A stretch of DNA of 64,000 bases from Paenochrobactrum pullorum (lineage in GTDB: Bacteria > Pseudomonadota > Alphaproteobacteria > Rhizobiales > Rhizobiaceae). Position 1 is the first letter of the stretch, and each line of letters starts with the position of its first letter. The notes under the pieces were generated by a model. It had not been told where the DNA came from and did no database searches. It saw nothing but the letters and a program-made list of their open reading frames with translations. Of this stretch, positions 37,005 to 45,792 are shown one piece after another. Location: NCBI RefSeq assembly GCF_041929845.1, contig NZ_JBHEEH010000004.1, positions 137,992 to 201,991 of the forward strand, written 5' to 3'. Both the position numbers and the translations under genes were made by a program.

Positions 37005-38126
37005 ATGCCCTGGAGCAATCAAAATGGCGGCGGCCCGTGGGGAAGCGGCGATAATAACAATAATGGCGGACCGTGGGGCCAAGGCCCTCAGAAGCCAAAG
37101 GGTAATGGCCCTAATACGCCACCTGATCTGGAGGATATTTTACGCAAAGGTCAGGATCGTCTGAAAAAGGCGTTTCCGGGTGGCGGCGGCGGAACAGGTG
37201 CTGGCGGTAATTCCTTCTTTATCATTTTGATAGTGATTATTGCTTTTGCATTCTGGATTTTTCAGGCGGTTTATACCGTGCAGCCGGATGAGCTTGCAGT
37301 AGAGTTGCGTTTTGGTAAGCCAAAGGAAGAAATTTCCGAACCAGGTTTGCATTTCCATTTGTGGCCGATTGAAACTTATGAAAAAGCTGAAATCGTAGAA
37401 AAGCAGATCAATATTGGCGGGCAGGGTTCACGCACAGCCACACAAGGCCTGATGCTTACCGGTGACCAAAACATTGTTAATGTTCAGTTCTCCGTACTTT
37501 ACCGTGTGGATAATCCGCGTGATTACCTCTTCAACGTGCAAAATCCCGACAACATGGTACAGCAGATTTCTGAAAGTGCGATCCGTGAAATCGTTGGTCG
37601 TCGTCCGGCACAAGACGTCTTCCGTGATAATCGTAGCGTGATTGCACAGGATGTCCGCACAATTGTGCAGCAGACATTGGATGATTATAAAGCCGGTATT
37701 CAGATTAATGCGGTTTCCATTGAAGATGCAGCGCCGCCACGTGAAGTGGCTGATGCTTTTGATGAAGTGCAGCGCGCCGAACAGGATGAAGATCGTTTTG
37801 TAGAAGAATCCAACCAGTATTCCAACCAGAAGCTTGGTCAGGCTCGCGGTGAAGCAGCACAGGTTCGTGAAGATGCGGCTGCTTATAAAAACCGTATCGT
37901 GCAGGAAGCAGAGGGTGAGGCACAGCGCTTTATCTCTGTTTATGACGAATATGTGAAAGCACCGGAAGTAACCCGCAAACGTCTTTATCTGGAAACTATG
38001 GAGCAAGTGCTGCAAGGCACCAAGAAAATTATCGTAGAGCCGGGTCAGGGTATCGTGCCTTATCTGCCATTGAATGAATTGACGCGTTCAAACGGTCAGG
38101 CACGCAATAATGAAGGAGCGCAATAA
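37005..38126 (+). CDS. hflK: HflK, SPFH-family FtsH modulator
   Basis: Inner-membrane SPFH/prohibitin protein that, with HflC, cages the FtsH protease. The ATG at 37005 follows GAGAGGTAAGG and gives 373 residues. A Gly/Asn/Pro-rich cytoplasmic head (GPWGSGDNNNNGGPWGQGP) precedes one transmembrane segment (about residues 66-88), the SPFH domain and an Ala/Glu coiled coil. hflC starts 1 nt after its stop. Confidence 0.95.
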   Translation: MPWSNQNGGGPWGSGDNNNNGGPWGQGPQKPKGNGPNTPPDLEDILRKGQDRLKKAFPGGGGGTGAGGNSFFIILIVIIAFAFWIFQAVYTVQPDELAVELRFGKPKEEISEPGLHFHLWPIETYEKAEIVEKQINIGGQGSRTATQGLMLTGDQNIVNVQFSVLYRVDNPRDYLFNVQNPDNMVQQISESAIREIVGRRPAQDVFRDNRSVIAQDVRTIVQQTLDDYKAGIQINAVSIEDAAPPREVADAFDEVQRAEQDEDRFVEESNQYSNQKLGQARGEAAQVREDAAAYKNRIVQEAEGEAQRFISVYDEYVKAPEVTRKRLYLETMEQVLQGTKKIIVEPGQGIVPYLPLNELTRSNGQARNNEGAQ

Positions 38127-38127
38127 G

Positions 38128-39087
38128 ATGGCTCAGAACAGATTTCCGTTAATTGCTGGTCTGATCGCAGTCATTGCATTGCTGGCCTATTCTTCTGTGT
38201 TCATCGTTAATGAGCGTCAGCAGGCGATTGTCTTGCGCTTTGGTCAGATCGTTGATGTAAAAGAAGAGCCGGGTATTTATTTCAAGCTGCCATTTGGCTT
38301 TCTGGAAGCGGACAATGTGCAGATGATTGATGACCGTCTGTTGCGCTTTGATCTGGATGATATCCGCGTGCAGGTTGCTGGCGGTAAATTCTATGATGTG
38401 GACGCTTTCCTTGTGTATCGTATTACTGATGCACGTAAATTCCGTCAGACGGTCTCCGGTAATACCGTTCTGGCTGAACAGCGTTTGCGTACACGTCTGG
38501 ATGCCGCTCTTCGTAGCGTTTACGGTCAGCGTGGCTTTGAAGCAGCGCTTTCTGAAGAACGTTCAGGCATGATGCGTGAACTGCGTGACCAGCTGCGTCC
38601 TGATGCAACATCGCTGGGGCTGACGATTGTCGATGTACGTATCCGTCGTACGGATCTGACAGCTGAAGTGTCACAGCAGACTTTTGAGCGTATGAAGGCA
38701 GAACGTCTGGCTGAAGCCGAGCGTTTGCGTGCGCGTGGTCGTGAAGCTGCACAGCGTATTCGTGCGGTGGCAGAGCGTCAGGTTGTGGAAACCATTGCCG
38801 AAGCGCGTAAGGAATCGGAAATCCTTCGCGGTGAGGGCGAAGCAGAACGCTCAAGGATCTTTGCCGAATCCGCTTCCCGTGATGCAGAATTCTTCTCATT
38901 CTACCGTTCGATGTCGGCTTATGCACATGCATTGCAGACACCGGATACCAGTATGGTGATTTCACCTGATTCAGAGTTCTTCCGCTTCTTCCGTGATGCC
39001 GGAACTGCAAAGCCTGCCGTTGATGCCGAAGCAGCACCAGCCGTGCGTGATGCAGCGGGCGAAACTTCTGCCGCTCCTGCACAATAA
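38128..39087 (+). CDS. hflC: HflC, SPFH-family FtsH modulator
   Basis: Partner of HflK in the FtsH-regulating membrane complex. The ATG at 38128 follows GAAGGAG and gives 319 residues. An N-terminal anchor (residues 6-26) is followed by the SPFH core (NERQQAIVLRFGQIVDVKEE, DDRLLRFDLDDIRVQ) and a coiled coil (KAERLAEAERLRARGREAAQ), ending in an Ala/Pro-rich tail. hflK, hflC and the DUF2065 gene form one tight operon. Confidence 0.95.
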   Translation: MAQNRFPLIAGLIAVIALLAYSSVFIVNERQQAIVLRFGQIVDVKEEPGIYFKLPFGFLEADNVQMIDDRLLRFDLDDIRVQVAGGKFYDVDAFLVYRITDARKFRQTVSGNTVLAEQRLRTRLDAALRSVYGQRGFEAALSEERSGMMRELRDQLRPDATSLGLTIVDVRIRRTDLTAEVSQQTFERMKAERLAEAERLRARGREAAQRIRAVAERQVVETIAEARKESEILRGEGEAERSRIFAESASRDAEFFSFYRSMSAYAHALQTPDTSMVISPDSEFFRFFRDAGTAKPAVDAEAAPAVRDAAGETSAAPAQ

Positions 39088-39102
39088 GTGCGTCAGGTTT
39101 AA

Positions 39103-39291
39103 GTGATGAATGATTTTTTAGCCGCCGTAGGACTTCTCCTCGTATTTGAGGGGCTGCTCTACGGCGGCTTTCCTTTAATTGCAAAACGTATGGCTTGGGA
39201 TGTGACCCAAGCACCCGAACAGGCTTTGCGTTTGGCCGGTATCATTGCGATTGCAATTGGTGTGGGTATTGTCTGGTTGGTACGCGGCTAA
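39103..39291 (+). CDS. DUF2065 small membrane protein
   Basis: Two-helix membrane protein of 62 residues of the DUF2065 (YjeT-like) family: an N-terminal hydrophobic helix with FEGLLYGGFP, RMAWDVTQAPEQALRLAG in between, and a second helix IIAIAIGVGIVWLVRG. It follows hflC by 15 bp, the place this family usually occupies. Function is unknown; the context suggests a link to the HflKC-FtsH complex. Confidence 0.88.
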   Translation: MMNDFLAAVGLLLVFEGLLYGGFPLIAKRMAWDVTQAPEQALRLAGIIAIAIGVGIVWLVRG

Positions 39292-39543
39292 TTTTTAATG
39301 CCCGTTCTGCCCTTTTTCACGATACGCCTTAATCCTGCTGGAATGCGGGATCAGAAAAAATACTAAAAAATCAAAATGTCTCATGACATGGCCTCATTGA
39401 GAATGTGTTGTGCATAGAGCGGGGCATTGTTAATTTATGCACTTTATGGCTGCTGCTTATTGAATGTTGCTTTGTTAAAGTTTTAGCATTCAGTTAGCGT
39501 GTCAGTGATTGAATATGGGATTTGAATATTGGAGCAGGGCTTT

Positions 39544-41184
39544 ATGGTATCCGCACTTAAAACAGGATTGGTTCGCAACACGATTATTGCGCTGAGCCTG
39601 ACAGCTCTGGCTCTGCCATTTGATATTGCATTCAATCAGGCTGTGGCGCAGTCGACGGCTGCGGAACTTCACGCCAAAGGTAAAGGCCCTGCATCGGTTG
39701 CCGATCTTGCTGAAGGCTTGATTGACGCCGTGGTTAATATTTCCACGTCGCAGACGATTAAAGGTGAGGGCGACGGTGTTATTCAGGTGCCGGATGTACC
39801 GGAAGGTTCACCATTTCAGGAATTCTTCGACGATTATTTCAAGAAAAAAGATCAGAATGGCGGTGATGAGCGATCCGGCAAAGTGCAGTCATTGGGCTCC
39901 GGCTTTGTCGTCGATGCGGATAAAGGTTTTATCGTTACCAACAATCACGTGATTGCGGATGCCGATGAAATCATCGTCAATTTCAATGATGGCAGCAAAT
40001 TGAAAGCTGAGCTTGTCGGCACCGATACTAAAACCGATATTGCCCTTTTGAAAGTGGATCCGAAGAAACGCAAGCTGGTTGCGGTACAATTGGGGCATTC
40101 GGAAACTGCCCGCATTGGTGATTGGGTGATGGCTATTGGTAACCCGTTCGGCCTTGGCGGTACGGTGACGGTTGGCATTATTTCGGCGCGAAAACGCGAC
40201 ATTAATTCCGGCCCTTATGATAGTTTTATCCAAACCGATGCAGCGATCAACCGTGGTAATTCCGGTGGCCCACTTTTTGATATGGATGGCAATGTCATCG
40301 GGATCAATACGGCGATTATTTCGCCATCCGGTGGTTCGATTGGTATCGGCTTTGCAATTCCATCAGAAATTGCGGCTAGCGTTTTAGATCAGCTGAAAGA
40401 GTTTGGCGAAGTGCGCCGTGGTTGGCTTGGTGTGCGTATCCAGCCTATCAGCGATGATATGCTGGAAAGCCTCAGTCTTAAAGAAGTGAAAGGCGCACTG
40501 GTTGCCGGTCTGATTGATGATGCCGAGGTTGACAACAAAGCGCTGAAAGCCGGTGACGTGATCTTAAGTTTTGATGGCAAGGCGGTAGAGGCCGCTCGCG
40601 ACCTGCCGCGTCTTGTGGCGGAAAGTGCCGTTGATGATGTGGTTGATATTGTCATCCAGCGTGATGGCAAAGAGCAGACAGTTAAAGTGAAGCTTGGCCG
40701 TATGGTCGAGAGTGACAAGGCATCTTCTTCCGTGGATGAGGAAGATGAAGAGATGATGGATGGTGACGAGCTGGAAACAGAAGATCAGGCGCCGCCGCCA
40801 GCGCTTGCACCATCACAAGAAGATGCTGAGACAAGTGGTGATAAGGTAATTGATCCGACGAAGCCTGAAGCGCCCGCTGCGCCTGCCATAAACGTTTTGG
40901 GTATGAAGCTTGGTATGTTGGATGATGATATGCGCGGCATCTATGGTATTGATGATGAGGTGGAGGGCGTTGTGGTGCAGGATGTGGTACCAAATTCAGC
41001 GGCTGCCACAAAGCGTATTGAAGCCGGTGAAGTTATTGTCGATATCGGGCAGGAAGTGATGAAAACCCCGCAAGATGTGAAAAAGCGCATTGAAGCGTTG
41101 CAACGTCAGGGGCGTAAAAATGCTTTGATTATGCTCGCCTCACGCAGTGGCGAATTGCGTTTTGTGACCATCCGTATCGATTAA
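39544..41184 (+). CDS. degP: DegP/MucD-type periplasmic serine protease
   Basis: Do-family (HtrA) protease-chaperone of the periplasm. The ATG at 39544 is preferred over the TTG at 39529 because GGAG precedes it; 546 residues. A signal peptide ends near AVAQS, the catalytic triad is H135, D165 and S240 (GNSGGPLF), and two PDZ domains follow. An acidic, Pro-rich insertion (about residues 395-450) separates the PDZ domains, a lineage-type feature. It follows hflKC, a typical neighbourhood for quality-control proteases. Confidence 0.95.
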   Translation: MVSALKTGLVRNTIIALSLTALALPFDIAFNQAVAQSTAAELHAKGKGPASVADLAEGLIDAVVNISTSQTIKGEGDGVIQVPDVPEGSPFQEFFDDYFKKKDQNGGDERSGKVQSLGSGFVVDADKGFIVTNNHVIADADEIIVNFNDGSKLKAELVGTDTKTDIALLKVDPKKRKLVAVQLGHSETARIGDWVMAIGNPFGLGGTVTVGIISARKRDINSGPYDSFIQTDAAINRGNSGGPLFDMDGNVIGINTAIISPSGGSIGIGFAIPSEIAASVLDQLKEFGEVRRGWLGVRIQPISDDMLESLSLKEVKGALVAGLIDDAEVDNKALKAGDVILSFDGKAVEAARDLPRLVAESAVDDVVDIVIQRDGKEQTVKVKLGRMVESDKASSSVDEEDEEMMDGDELETEDQAPPPALAPSQEDAETSGDKVIDPTKPEAPAAPAINVLGMKLGMLDDDMRGIYGIDDEVEGVVVQDVVPNSAAATKRIEAGEVIVDIGQEVMKTPQDVKKRIEALQRQGRKNALIMLASRSGELRFVTIRID

Positions 41185-41200
41185 TTGCATCAGATTATAC

Positions 41201-41242
41201 AAAAAAGCCGCCGAAACGATCAAGGTTTCCGGCGGCTTTTTT
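41201..41242. terminator. Terminator degP / GNAT gene
   Basis: AAAAAGCCGCCGAAAC pairs with GTTTCCGGCGGCTTTTTT over a 7-nt loop, with A and T runs at both sides. It sits between convergent genes and probably works in both directions. Confidence 0.9.
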
Positions 41243-41269
41243 ATTGTTTTTACAGTGCGTTAAACGTGA

Positions 41270-41845
41270 TTACTCAGAATGTGATTCACGTTTTTGCAAG
41301 AATTCATCGCGGCTCATCACATAGGTGACATGGGGCTGCAACTGCGGATAGTTGTCACTGACATTAGGATGAGAGAAATCACGTGTCTGGTCATAATTCA
41401 TGCCGATACGTTTCATCACTGCGGTGGAACGCTCATTATTATGAACGGCAAATGAGACGATCTCGTCTAAGTTTTTTTCCATAAAGCCATATTCGAGCAG
41501 CGCATTTGCAGCTTCACTGACATAGCCTTTGCCCCATGTTTCAGGGATCAGACGCCAGCCGATTTCTACGGTACCATCTTTAAAAAATGGCTCCATATGT
41601 GTTTCGGCAAGCCCGCAAAACCCGATGCATTCGCCATTGTCTTTTCGCTCTAATGCGTAAAAGCCGTAGCCAGTATCGACAATCATTTTATAGAAGCGAT
41701 CATAGAGCTGGTCAGATTCTTCACGATTGCGACGGAAAGGGAAAAACTCCATGATTTGATCATCGTGGTTGAGACGATGCATCAATTCCCGGTCTTTTTC
41801 GCGCCAATTGCGGATAATCAGTCGTTCAGTTTCAAGGATAATCAT
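41270..41845 (-). CDS. GNAT-family acetyltransferase (RimJ/RimL type)
   Basis: Acetyl-CoA-dependent N-acetyltransferase of 191 residues: LETERLIIRNWREKDRE at the start, EIGWRLIPETWGKGYVSEAA as the acetyl-CoA-binding motif and NERSTAVMKRIGM near the end, the RimJ/RimL/Acetyltransf_3 pattern. The substrate is unknown. Its ATG overlaps the serB stop by 4 nt, so it is cotranscribed with serB. Confidence 0.9.
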   Translation of the reverse strand: MIILETERLIIRNWREKDRELMHRLNHDDQIMEFFPFRRNREESDQLYDRFYKMIVDTGYGFYALERKDNGECIGFCGLAETHMEPFFKDGTVEIGWRLIPETWGKGYVSEAANALLEYGFMEKNLDEIVSFAVHNNERSTAVMKRIGMNYDQTRDFSHPNVSDNYPQLQPHVTYVMSRDEFLQKRESHSE

Positions 41846-42741
41846 TTGACAAAATCCGTTTTTCGATAGCCCTGAATATAGAGAAGGGCGGTCAGGTCAC
41901 CATAATTTACAACCATCTCTGCTTGTGCGGCAACCGATGGTTTGGCGTGCAGTGCGACACCACTGCCGGCAAGCTGCAACATGCCAAGATCATTGGCACC
42001 ATCGCCCACAGCAATCGCTTCAGCCACGGAAATGCCAAGACGTGCGGAAATATCTTCCAAGCGCTCGACTTTGGCTTCACGACCTAAAATCGGATCGCTG
42101 ACTTCACCCGTGAGGAGACCTTCATGGGTGAGCAATGTATTGGCACGGTGTTCATCAAAGCCGACCATCTCTGCAATTACATTAGTGAAGGCAGTAAAGC
42201 CGCCGGAGACAAGTGCGGTATAAGCACCATGTTTTTTCATGGTGCGCACCAGTTCAGTGCCGCCCGGCATCAAGGTGATGCGATTGGCAATGACGTGATC
42301 AATCACGGAAAAGGAAAGACCTTTAAGAAGTGCCACGCGTTCACGCAAAGCTGGTTCAAAAGCAATTTCCCCATTCATGGCGCGTGCTGTGATACCTGCC
42401 ACTTGATCGCGAAAACCGGCCTCTTCGGCCAGTTCGTCGATGCATTCCTGCTGGATCATGGTAGAATCCATATCTGCCAGCAGCAATTTCTTGCGTCTGG
42501 TTTCTTGTGGCTGCACAATAATATCGATTGGTTCGTCGCCGATTATAAGTGCTAGTTCACTTTTGGCTTGTTCAATGGTGATGTCTTTGGGTAAAGCCAG
42601 ATCACAAGCAATGCCATCTGCCAGCCAGTAAAGACCGCTTGCCTTTACTGCTTCTGACGCTTTACTGCCGAGACTTGCGGTGAGAGCATGCACTTCAGGG
42701 TTGGAAATCAGAGTAGCAACAAGTGGCGCAGACGATGACAT
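41842..42741 (-). CDS. serB: SerB, phosphoserine phosphatase
   Basis: HAD-family phosphatase giving L-serine from phosphoserine. The nucleophile motif is DMDSTMI near residue 91, motif II is in LVSGGFTAF, and the metal-binding acidic motif is GDGANDLGML. The 299 residues include an N-terminal domain of about 80 residues before the catalytic core. The start is only 15 bp from the divergent miaA start. Confidence 0.95.
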   Translation of the reverse strand: MSSSAPLVATLISNPEVHALTASLGSKASEAVKASGLYWLADGIACDLALPKDITIEQAKSELALIIGDEPIDIIVQPQETRRKKLLLADMDSTMIQQECIDELAEEAGFRDQVAGITARAMNGEIAFEPALRERVALLKGLSFSVIDHVIANRITLMPGGTELVRTMKKHGAYTALVSGGFTAFTNVIAEMVGFDEHRANTLLTHEGLLTGEVSDPILGREAKVERLEDISARLGISVAEAIAVGDGANDLGMLQLAGSGVALHAKPSVAAQAEMVVNYGDLTALLYIQGYRKTDFVK

Positions 42742-42756
42742 GGAGCAATACCTGTA

Positions 42757-43647
42757 ATGAGTGAAGCAGTTAAGAATGCTATTCTGATAGCCGGAGCAAC
42801 CGCCAGCGGCAAGTCAGCTCTTGCACTCAAACTGGCAAAAGAACACGGTGGCTTCATTGTAAATACAGATTCCATGCAGGTCTATGATGTTTTGGATCGT
42901 TTGACTGCGCGGCCACCAGAAGAAGACTTGGCTGAAGCCCAGCATTATTTATATGGTCATGTGCCGCCATCGGTTACTTATTCAACCGGCAAATGGCTCG
43001 ATGATGTGAAATCCTTGTTGGCGCGGCCGGAAAACCAAGGTCGGGTGCCGGTCTTTGTAGGCGGAACAGGACTTTATTTTCGCGCTCTTGTGGGTGGCTT
43101 GTCGCAAATTCCTGATGTACCGGATGATATCCGTCAATATTGGCGCAGCCGGATGGAAGATGAGGGCGCAGAAAATCTGCACAAGATTCTATCCGAAATT
43201 GATCCGGAAATGGCAGCAAGTCTGATGCCCGCCGATGGTCAACGCATTTTGCGTAGCCTCGAGATTATCAAAGCCACCGGAAAGTCATTGCTTTATTGGC
43301 AAAAGCAGACAGGCCAAGCTTTGGTGGATGAAAAGGCGGCACAGAAATTTGTGGTCACACAGGAGCGTCCGGTTTTGCGCGAGCGGATTGCTGATCGCTT
43401 TGCTCTGATGTGGGATGGTGGCGCCCAAGGTGAAGTCGCCAAGCTGATGGCCTTGCAGCTTGACCCGAGCTTGCCTGCCATGAAAGCGATTGGTGTACGC
43501 GAGATTGCTGACTATCAGGCTGGGTACTTGAGCCGCGAACGCGCGATTGAACTGGCGGTGACAGCTACGCGCCAATATGCCAAACGTCAAAGCACGTGGT
43601 TTCGCAATCAGTTGGATGAAAGCTGGAAGATTTACCGTCCTGATTGA
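42757..43647 (+). CDS. miaA: MiaA, tRNA dimethylallyltransferase
   Basis: Adds the dimethylallyl group to A37 of tRNAs reading UNN codons. P-loop GATASGKSALAL near residue 12, NTDSMQVYDVLDRLTARP, VFVGGTGLYFRAL, and the C-terminal ATRQYAKRQSTWFRNQ are all present; 296 residues. Its stop codon lies in the first copy of a 21-bp tandem duplication (43639-43680). It is immediately upstream of the ilv leader, a setting shared with other Rhizobiales. Confidence 0.96.
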   Translation: MSEAVKNAILIAGATASGKSALALKLAKEHGGFIVNTDSMQVYDVLDRLTARPPEEDLAEAQHYLYGHVPPSVTYSTGKWLDDVKSLLARPENQGRVPVFVGGTGLYFRALVGGLSQIPDVPDDIRQYWRSRMEDEGAENLHKILSEIDPEMAASLMPADGQRILRSLEIIKATGKSLLYWQKQTGQALVDEKAAQKFVVTQERPVLRERIADRFALMWDGGAQGEVAKLMALQLDPSLPAMKAIGVREIADYQAGYLSRERAIELAVTATRQYAKRQSTWFRNQLDESWKIYRPD

Positions 43648-43680
43648 TGAAAAAACGGGCCTGATTGATGAAAAGACGGG
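43639..43680 (+). repeat. 21-bp tandem duplication over the miaA stop codon
   Basis: CCTGATTGATGAAAAAACGGG at 43639 onward is repeated directly at 43660-43680 with one mismatch. The first copy contains the miaA TGA. A simple slippage or unequal-crossover event would explain it; it leaves the protein unchanged. Confidence 0.8.
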
Positions 43681-43772
43681 TTTTTGCCGGTCGGATTGGA
43701 ATGATGCAGCAAGATGTACGTAATTTTCATGCGAATTTTGCGATTTTTTTAATATTTATTTGAATTTATGCG

Positions 43773-43801
43773 TTGACCTTCGCAAAAGCCGTGATTACTG
43801 T
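43773..43801 (+). promoter_or_regulatory. Putative ilv leader promoter
   Basis: TTGACC (43773-43778) and TACTGT (43796-43801) are 17 bp apart. The predicted transcription start, 6-7 bp after the -10, falls on or beside the ATG of the leader peptide at 43808, so the leader mRNA would be leaderless. Confidence 0.55.
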
Positions 43802-43807
43802 TCACTC

Positions 43808-43861
43808 ATGAAAAAGTTTATTATTCTTGTGGTGGTAAGGCGCATGGGCAGGGTGGTGTAA
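43808..43861 (+). CDS. ilv operon leader peptide (17 aa)
   Basis: A 17-residue frame MKKFIILVVVRRMGRVV then TAA. Consecutive Ile-Ile-Leu-Val-Val-Val codons are exactly what an attenuation leader sensing branched-chain aminoacyl-tRNAs needs. The stop lies inside the following stem structures, and ilvB starts 108 nt later. No ribosome site precedes the ATG, consistent with a leaderless transcript. Role inferred from codon content and the attenuator; not shown experimentally here. Confidence 0.85.
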   Translation: MKKFIILVVVRRMGRVV

Positions 43862-43918
43862 CCATCCGGCGAAAGCTCCCATGCGCGAAAGACAGGCTCC
43901 CTAAAGGGAGCCTTTTTT
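43840..43918 (+). terminator. ilvB attenuator with competing stems
   Basis: GCGCATGGG (43840-43848) pairs with CCCATGCGC (43878-43886), and GGCTCCC (43895-43901) pairs with GGGAGCC (43906-43912) followed by six Ts as an intrinsic terminator. GCTCCC at 43875-43880 can instead pair with GGGAGC of the terminator. A ribosome stalled on the Ile/Leu/Val codons would block the first stem, free this segment and prevent termination. The pairings are seen; the switching is inferred. Confidence 0.8.
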
Positions 43919-43969
43919 ATTATCAAAATACAACGGCAGATTAAGTGAACACAGACAGGAACTAAGGAA

Positions 43970-45775
43970 ATGACTGCAGGTAAACGCGAGGCGGGCACGG
44001 GTTCGACAGAACAACGGGAAATGACCGGAGCTGAAATGGTCATTCAGGCCATGATCGACCATGGTGTGGAACATATTTTCGGCTATCCCGGCGGTGCTGT
44101 CCTTCCTATCTATGACGAGCTTTTCCAGCAGGATCAGGTGCAGCATATTCTGGTGCGTCACGAGCAGGGTGCCGGTCATGCGGCTGAAGGTTATGCGCGT
44201 TCTACCGGCAAGCTCGGCGTGATGCTGGTAACCTCCGGCCCTGGTGCCACCAATGCGGTGACCCCTTTGCAAGATGCTTTGATGGATTCCATCCCGCTGT
44301 TGTGCATTTCCGGTCAGGTGCCGACCTCATTGATCGGTACGGATGCGTTTCAGGAAGCTGATACCATCGGCATCACCCGTCCTTGCACCAAGCACAACTG
44401 GCTGGTGAAAGACGTCAACGACCTGTCTCGTATCCTGCATGAAGCTATCCATGTGGCGACTACGGGCCGTCCCGGGCCTGTTCTGGTTGATATTCCTAAA
44501 GATATTCAGTTCGCGACCGGTATCTACACACCACCACAAACTTCGCCGCGCACCAGTTATCGTCCGGTTTTAAACGGCGACACCCGTGATATCGCGCAAG
44601 CCGTGGAAATGCTGTTGAAGGCGAAAAAGCCGGTCATCTACAGCGGTGGGGGTGTTATCAATTCCGGAGTTGCTGCTTCCAAGTTACTGCGCGAATTGGT
44701 CGAGCTTGGCAATTTCCCGATCACTTCAACGCTGATGGGTTTGGGTGCTTATCCGGCGTCGGGCGATAATTGGCTTGGCATGCTCGGTATGCATGGTACT
44801 TATGAAGCCAATATGACCATGCATGATTGTGATGTGATGCTGTGTGTTGGTGCGCGTTTTGATGACCGTATCACCGGACGTCTGGATGCTTTCTCGCCGT
44901 TTTCGAAGAAAATTCACATTGATATTGATGCGTCTTCCATCAATAAAACCGTTCGTGTTGATCTGCCGATCATCGGCGATGTCGCGCATGTTCTGGAAGA
45001 TATGAACCGTCAGATTCGTGCGTCCTCCACAAGCCAAGACAAGAATGCGCTTGGCGGCTGGTGGGATCAAATTAAGCGTTGGCGTGCCCGTAACTCATTG
45101 GCATATAAGACGAATAATGATGTTATTATGCCGCAATATGCGCTGGAACGTTTGAATGAGCTGACTAAAAAGCACAAAACATTTATCACCACTGAAGTTG
45201 GCCAGCATCAGATGTGGGCAGCGCAGTTTATCCATTTTGACGAGCCGAACCGCTGGATGACATCAGGTGGCTTGGGCACGATGGGCTATGGTCTGCCGGC
45301 AGCGTTAGGCGTGCAGATTGCCCATCCGGATGCCTTAGTGATTGATGTGGCCGGCGATGCGTCTATCCAGATGTGTATTCAGGAGATGTCTGCCGCCATT
45401 CAGCATGGTGCGCCGATCAAGATTTTTATTTTGAATAACCAATATATGGGTATGGTGCGTCAATGGCAGCAATTGCTGCATGGCAACCGTTTGTCTCATT
45501 CTTACACCGAAGCCATGCCTGATTTTGTTAAATTGGCAGAAGCTTATGGCGCGCATGGTATCCGTTGCGACAAGCCATCGAAACTGGATGCAGCCATTGA
45601 AGAAATGATTGCCGTCAACAAGCCGGTGATCTTTGATTGCCGTGTGGCTAATCTAGCCAACTGTTTCCCGATGATTCCATCTGGTAAAGCGCATAATGAA
45701 ATGCTTTTGCCGGATGAAGCAACGGATGAAGTTGTTGCCAATGCCATTGATGCTGAAGGTCGTTTGCTCGTTTGA
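43970..45775 (+). CDS. ilvB: Acetolactate synthase large subunit
   Basis: ThDP- and FAD-dependent catalytic subunit of acetohydroxyacid synthase, the first common step of Ile, Leu and Val synthesis. GYPGGAVLPIYDEL, the catalytic Glu in VRHEQGAGHAAEGYAR, and the ThDP/Mg motif GDASIQMCIQEM followed by NNQYMGMVRQWQ are present; 601 residues. AAGGA precedes the ATG. Expression is probably controlled by the upstream attenuator. The name ilvI is also used for this gene. Confidence 0.96.
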   Translation: MTAGKREAGTGSTEQREMTGAEMVIQAMIDHGVEHIFGYPGGAVLPIYDELFQQDQVQHILVRHEQGAGHAAEGYARSTGKLGVMLVTSGPGATNAVTPLQDALMDSIPLLCISGQVPTSLIGTDAFQEADTIGITRPCTKHNWLVKDVNDLSRILHEAIHVATTGRPGPVLVDIPKDIQFATGIYTPPQTSPRTSYRPVLNGDTRDIAQAVEMLLKAKKPVIYSGGGVINSGVAASKLLRELVELGNFPITSTLMGLGAYPASGDNWLGMLGMHGTYEANMTMHDCDVMLCVGARFDDRITGRLDAFSPFSKKIHIDIDASSINKTVRVDLPIIGDVAHVLEDMNRQIRASSTSQDKNALGGWWDQIKRWRARNSLAYKTNNDVIMPQYALERLNELTKKHKTFITTEVGQHQMWAAQFIHFDEPNRWMTSGGLGTMGYGLPAALGVQIAHPDALVIDVAGDASIQMCIQEMSAAIQHGAPIKIFILNNQYMGMVRQWQQLLHGNRLSHSYTEAMPDFVKLAEAYGAHGIRCDKPSKLDAAIEEMIAVNKPVIFDCRVANLANCFPMIPSGKAHNEMLLPDEATDEVVANAIDAEGRLLV

Positions 45776-45792
45776 GCCGGAGGGAAGATATT

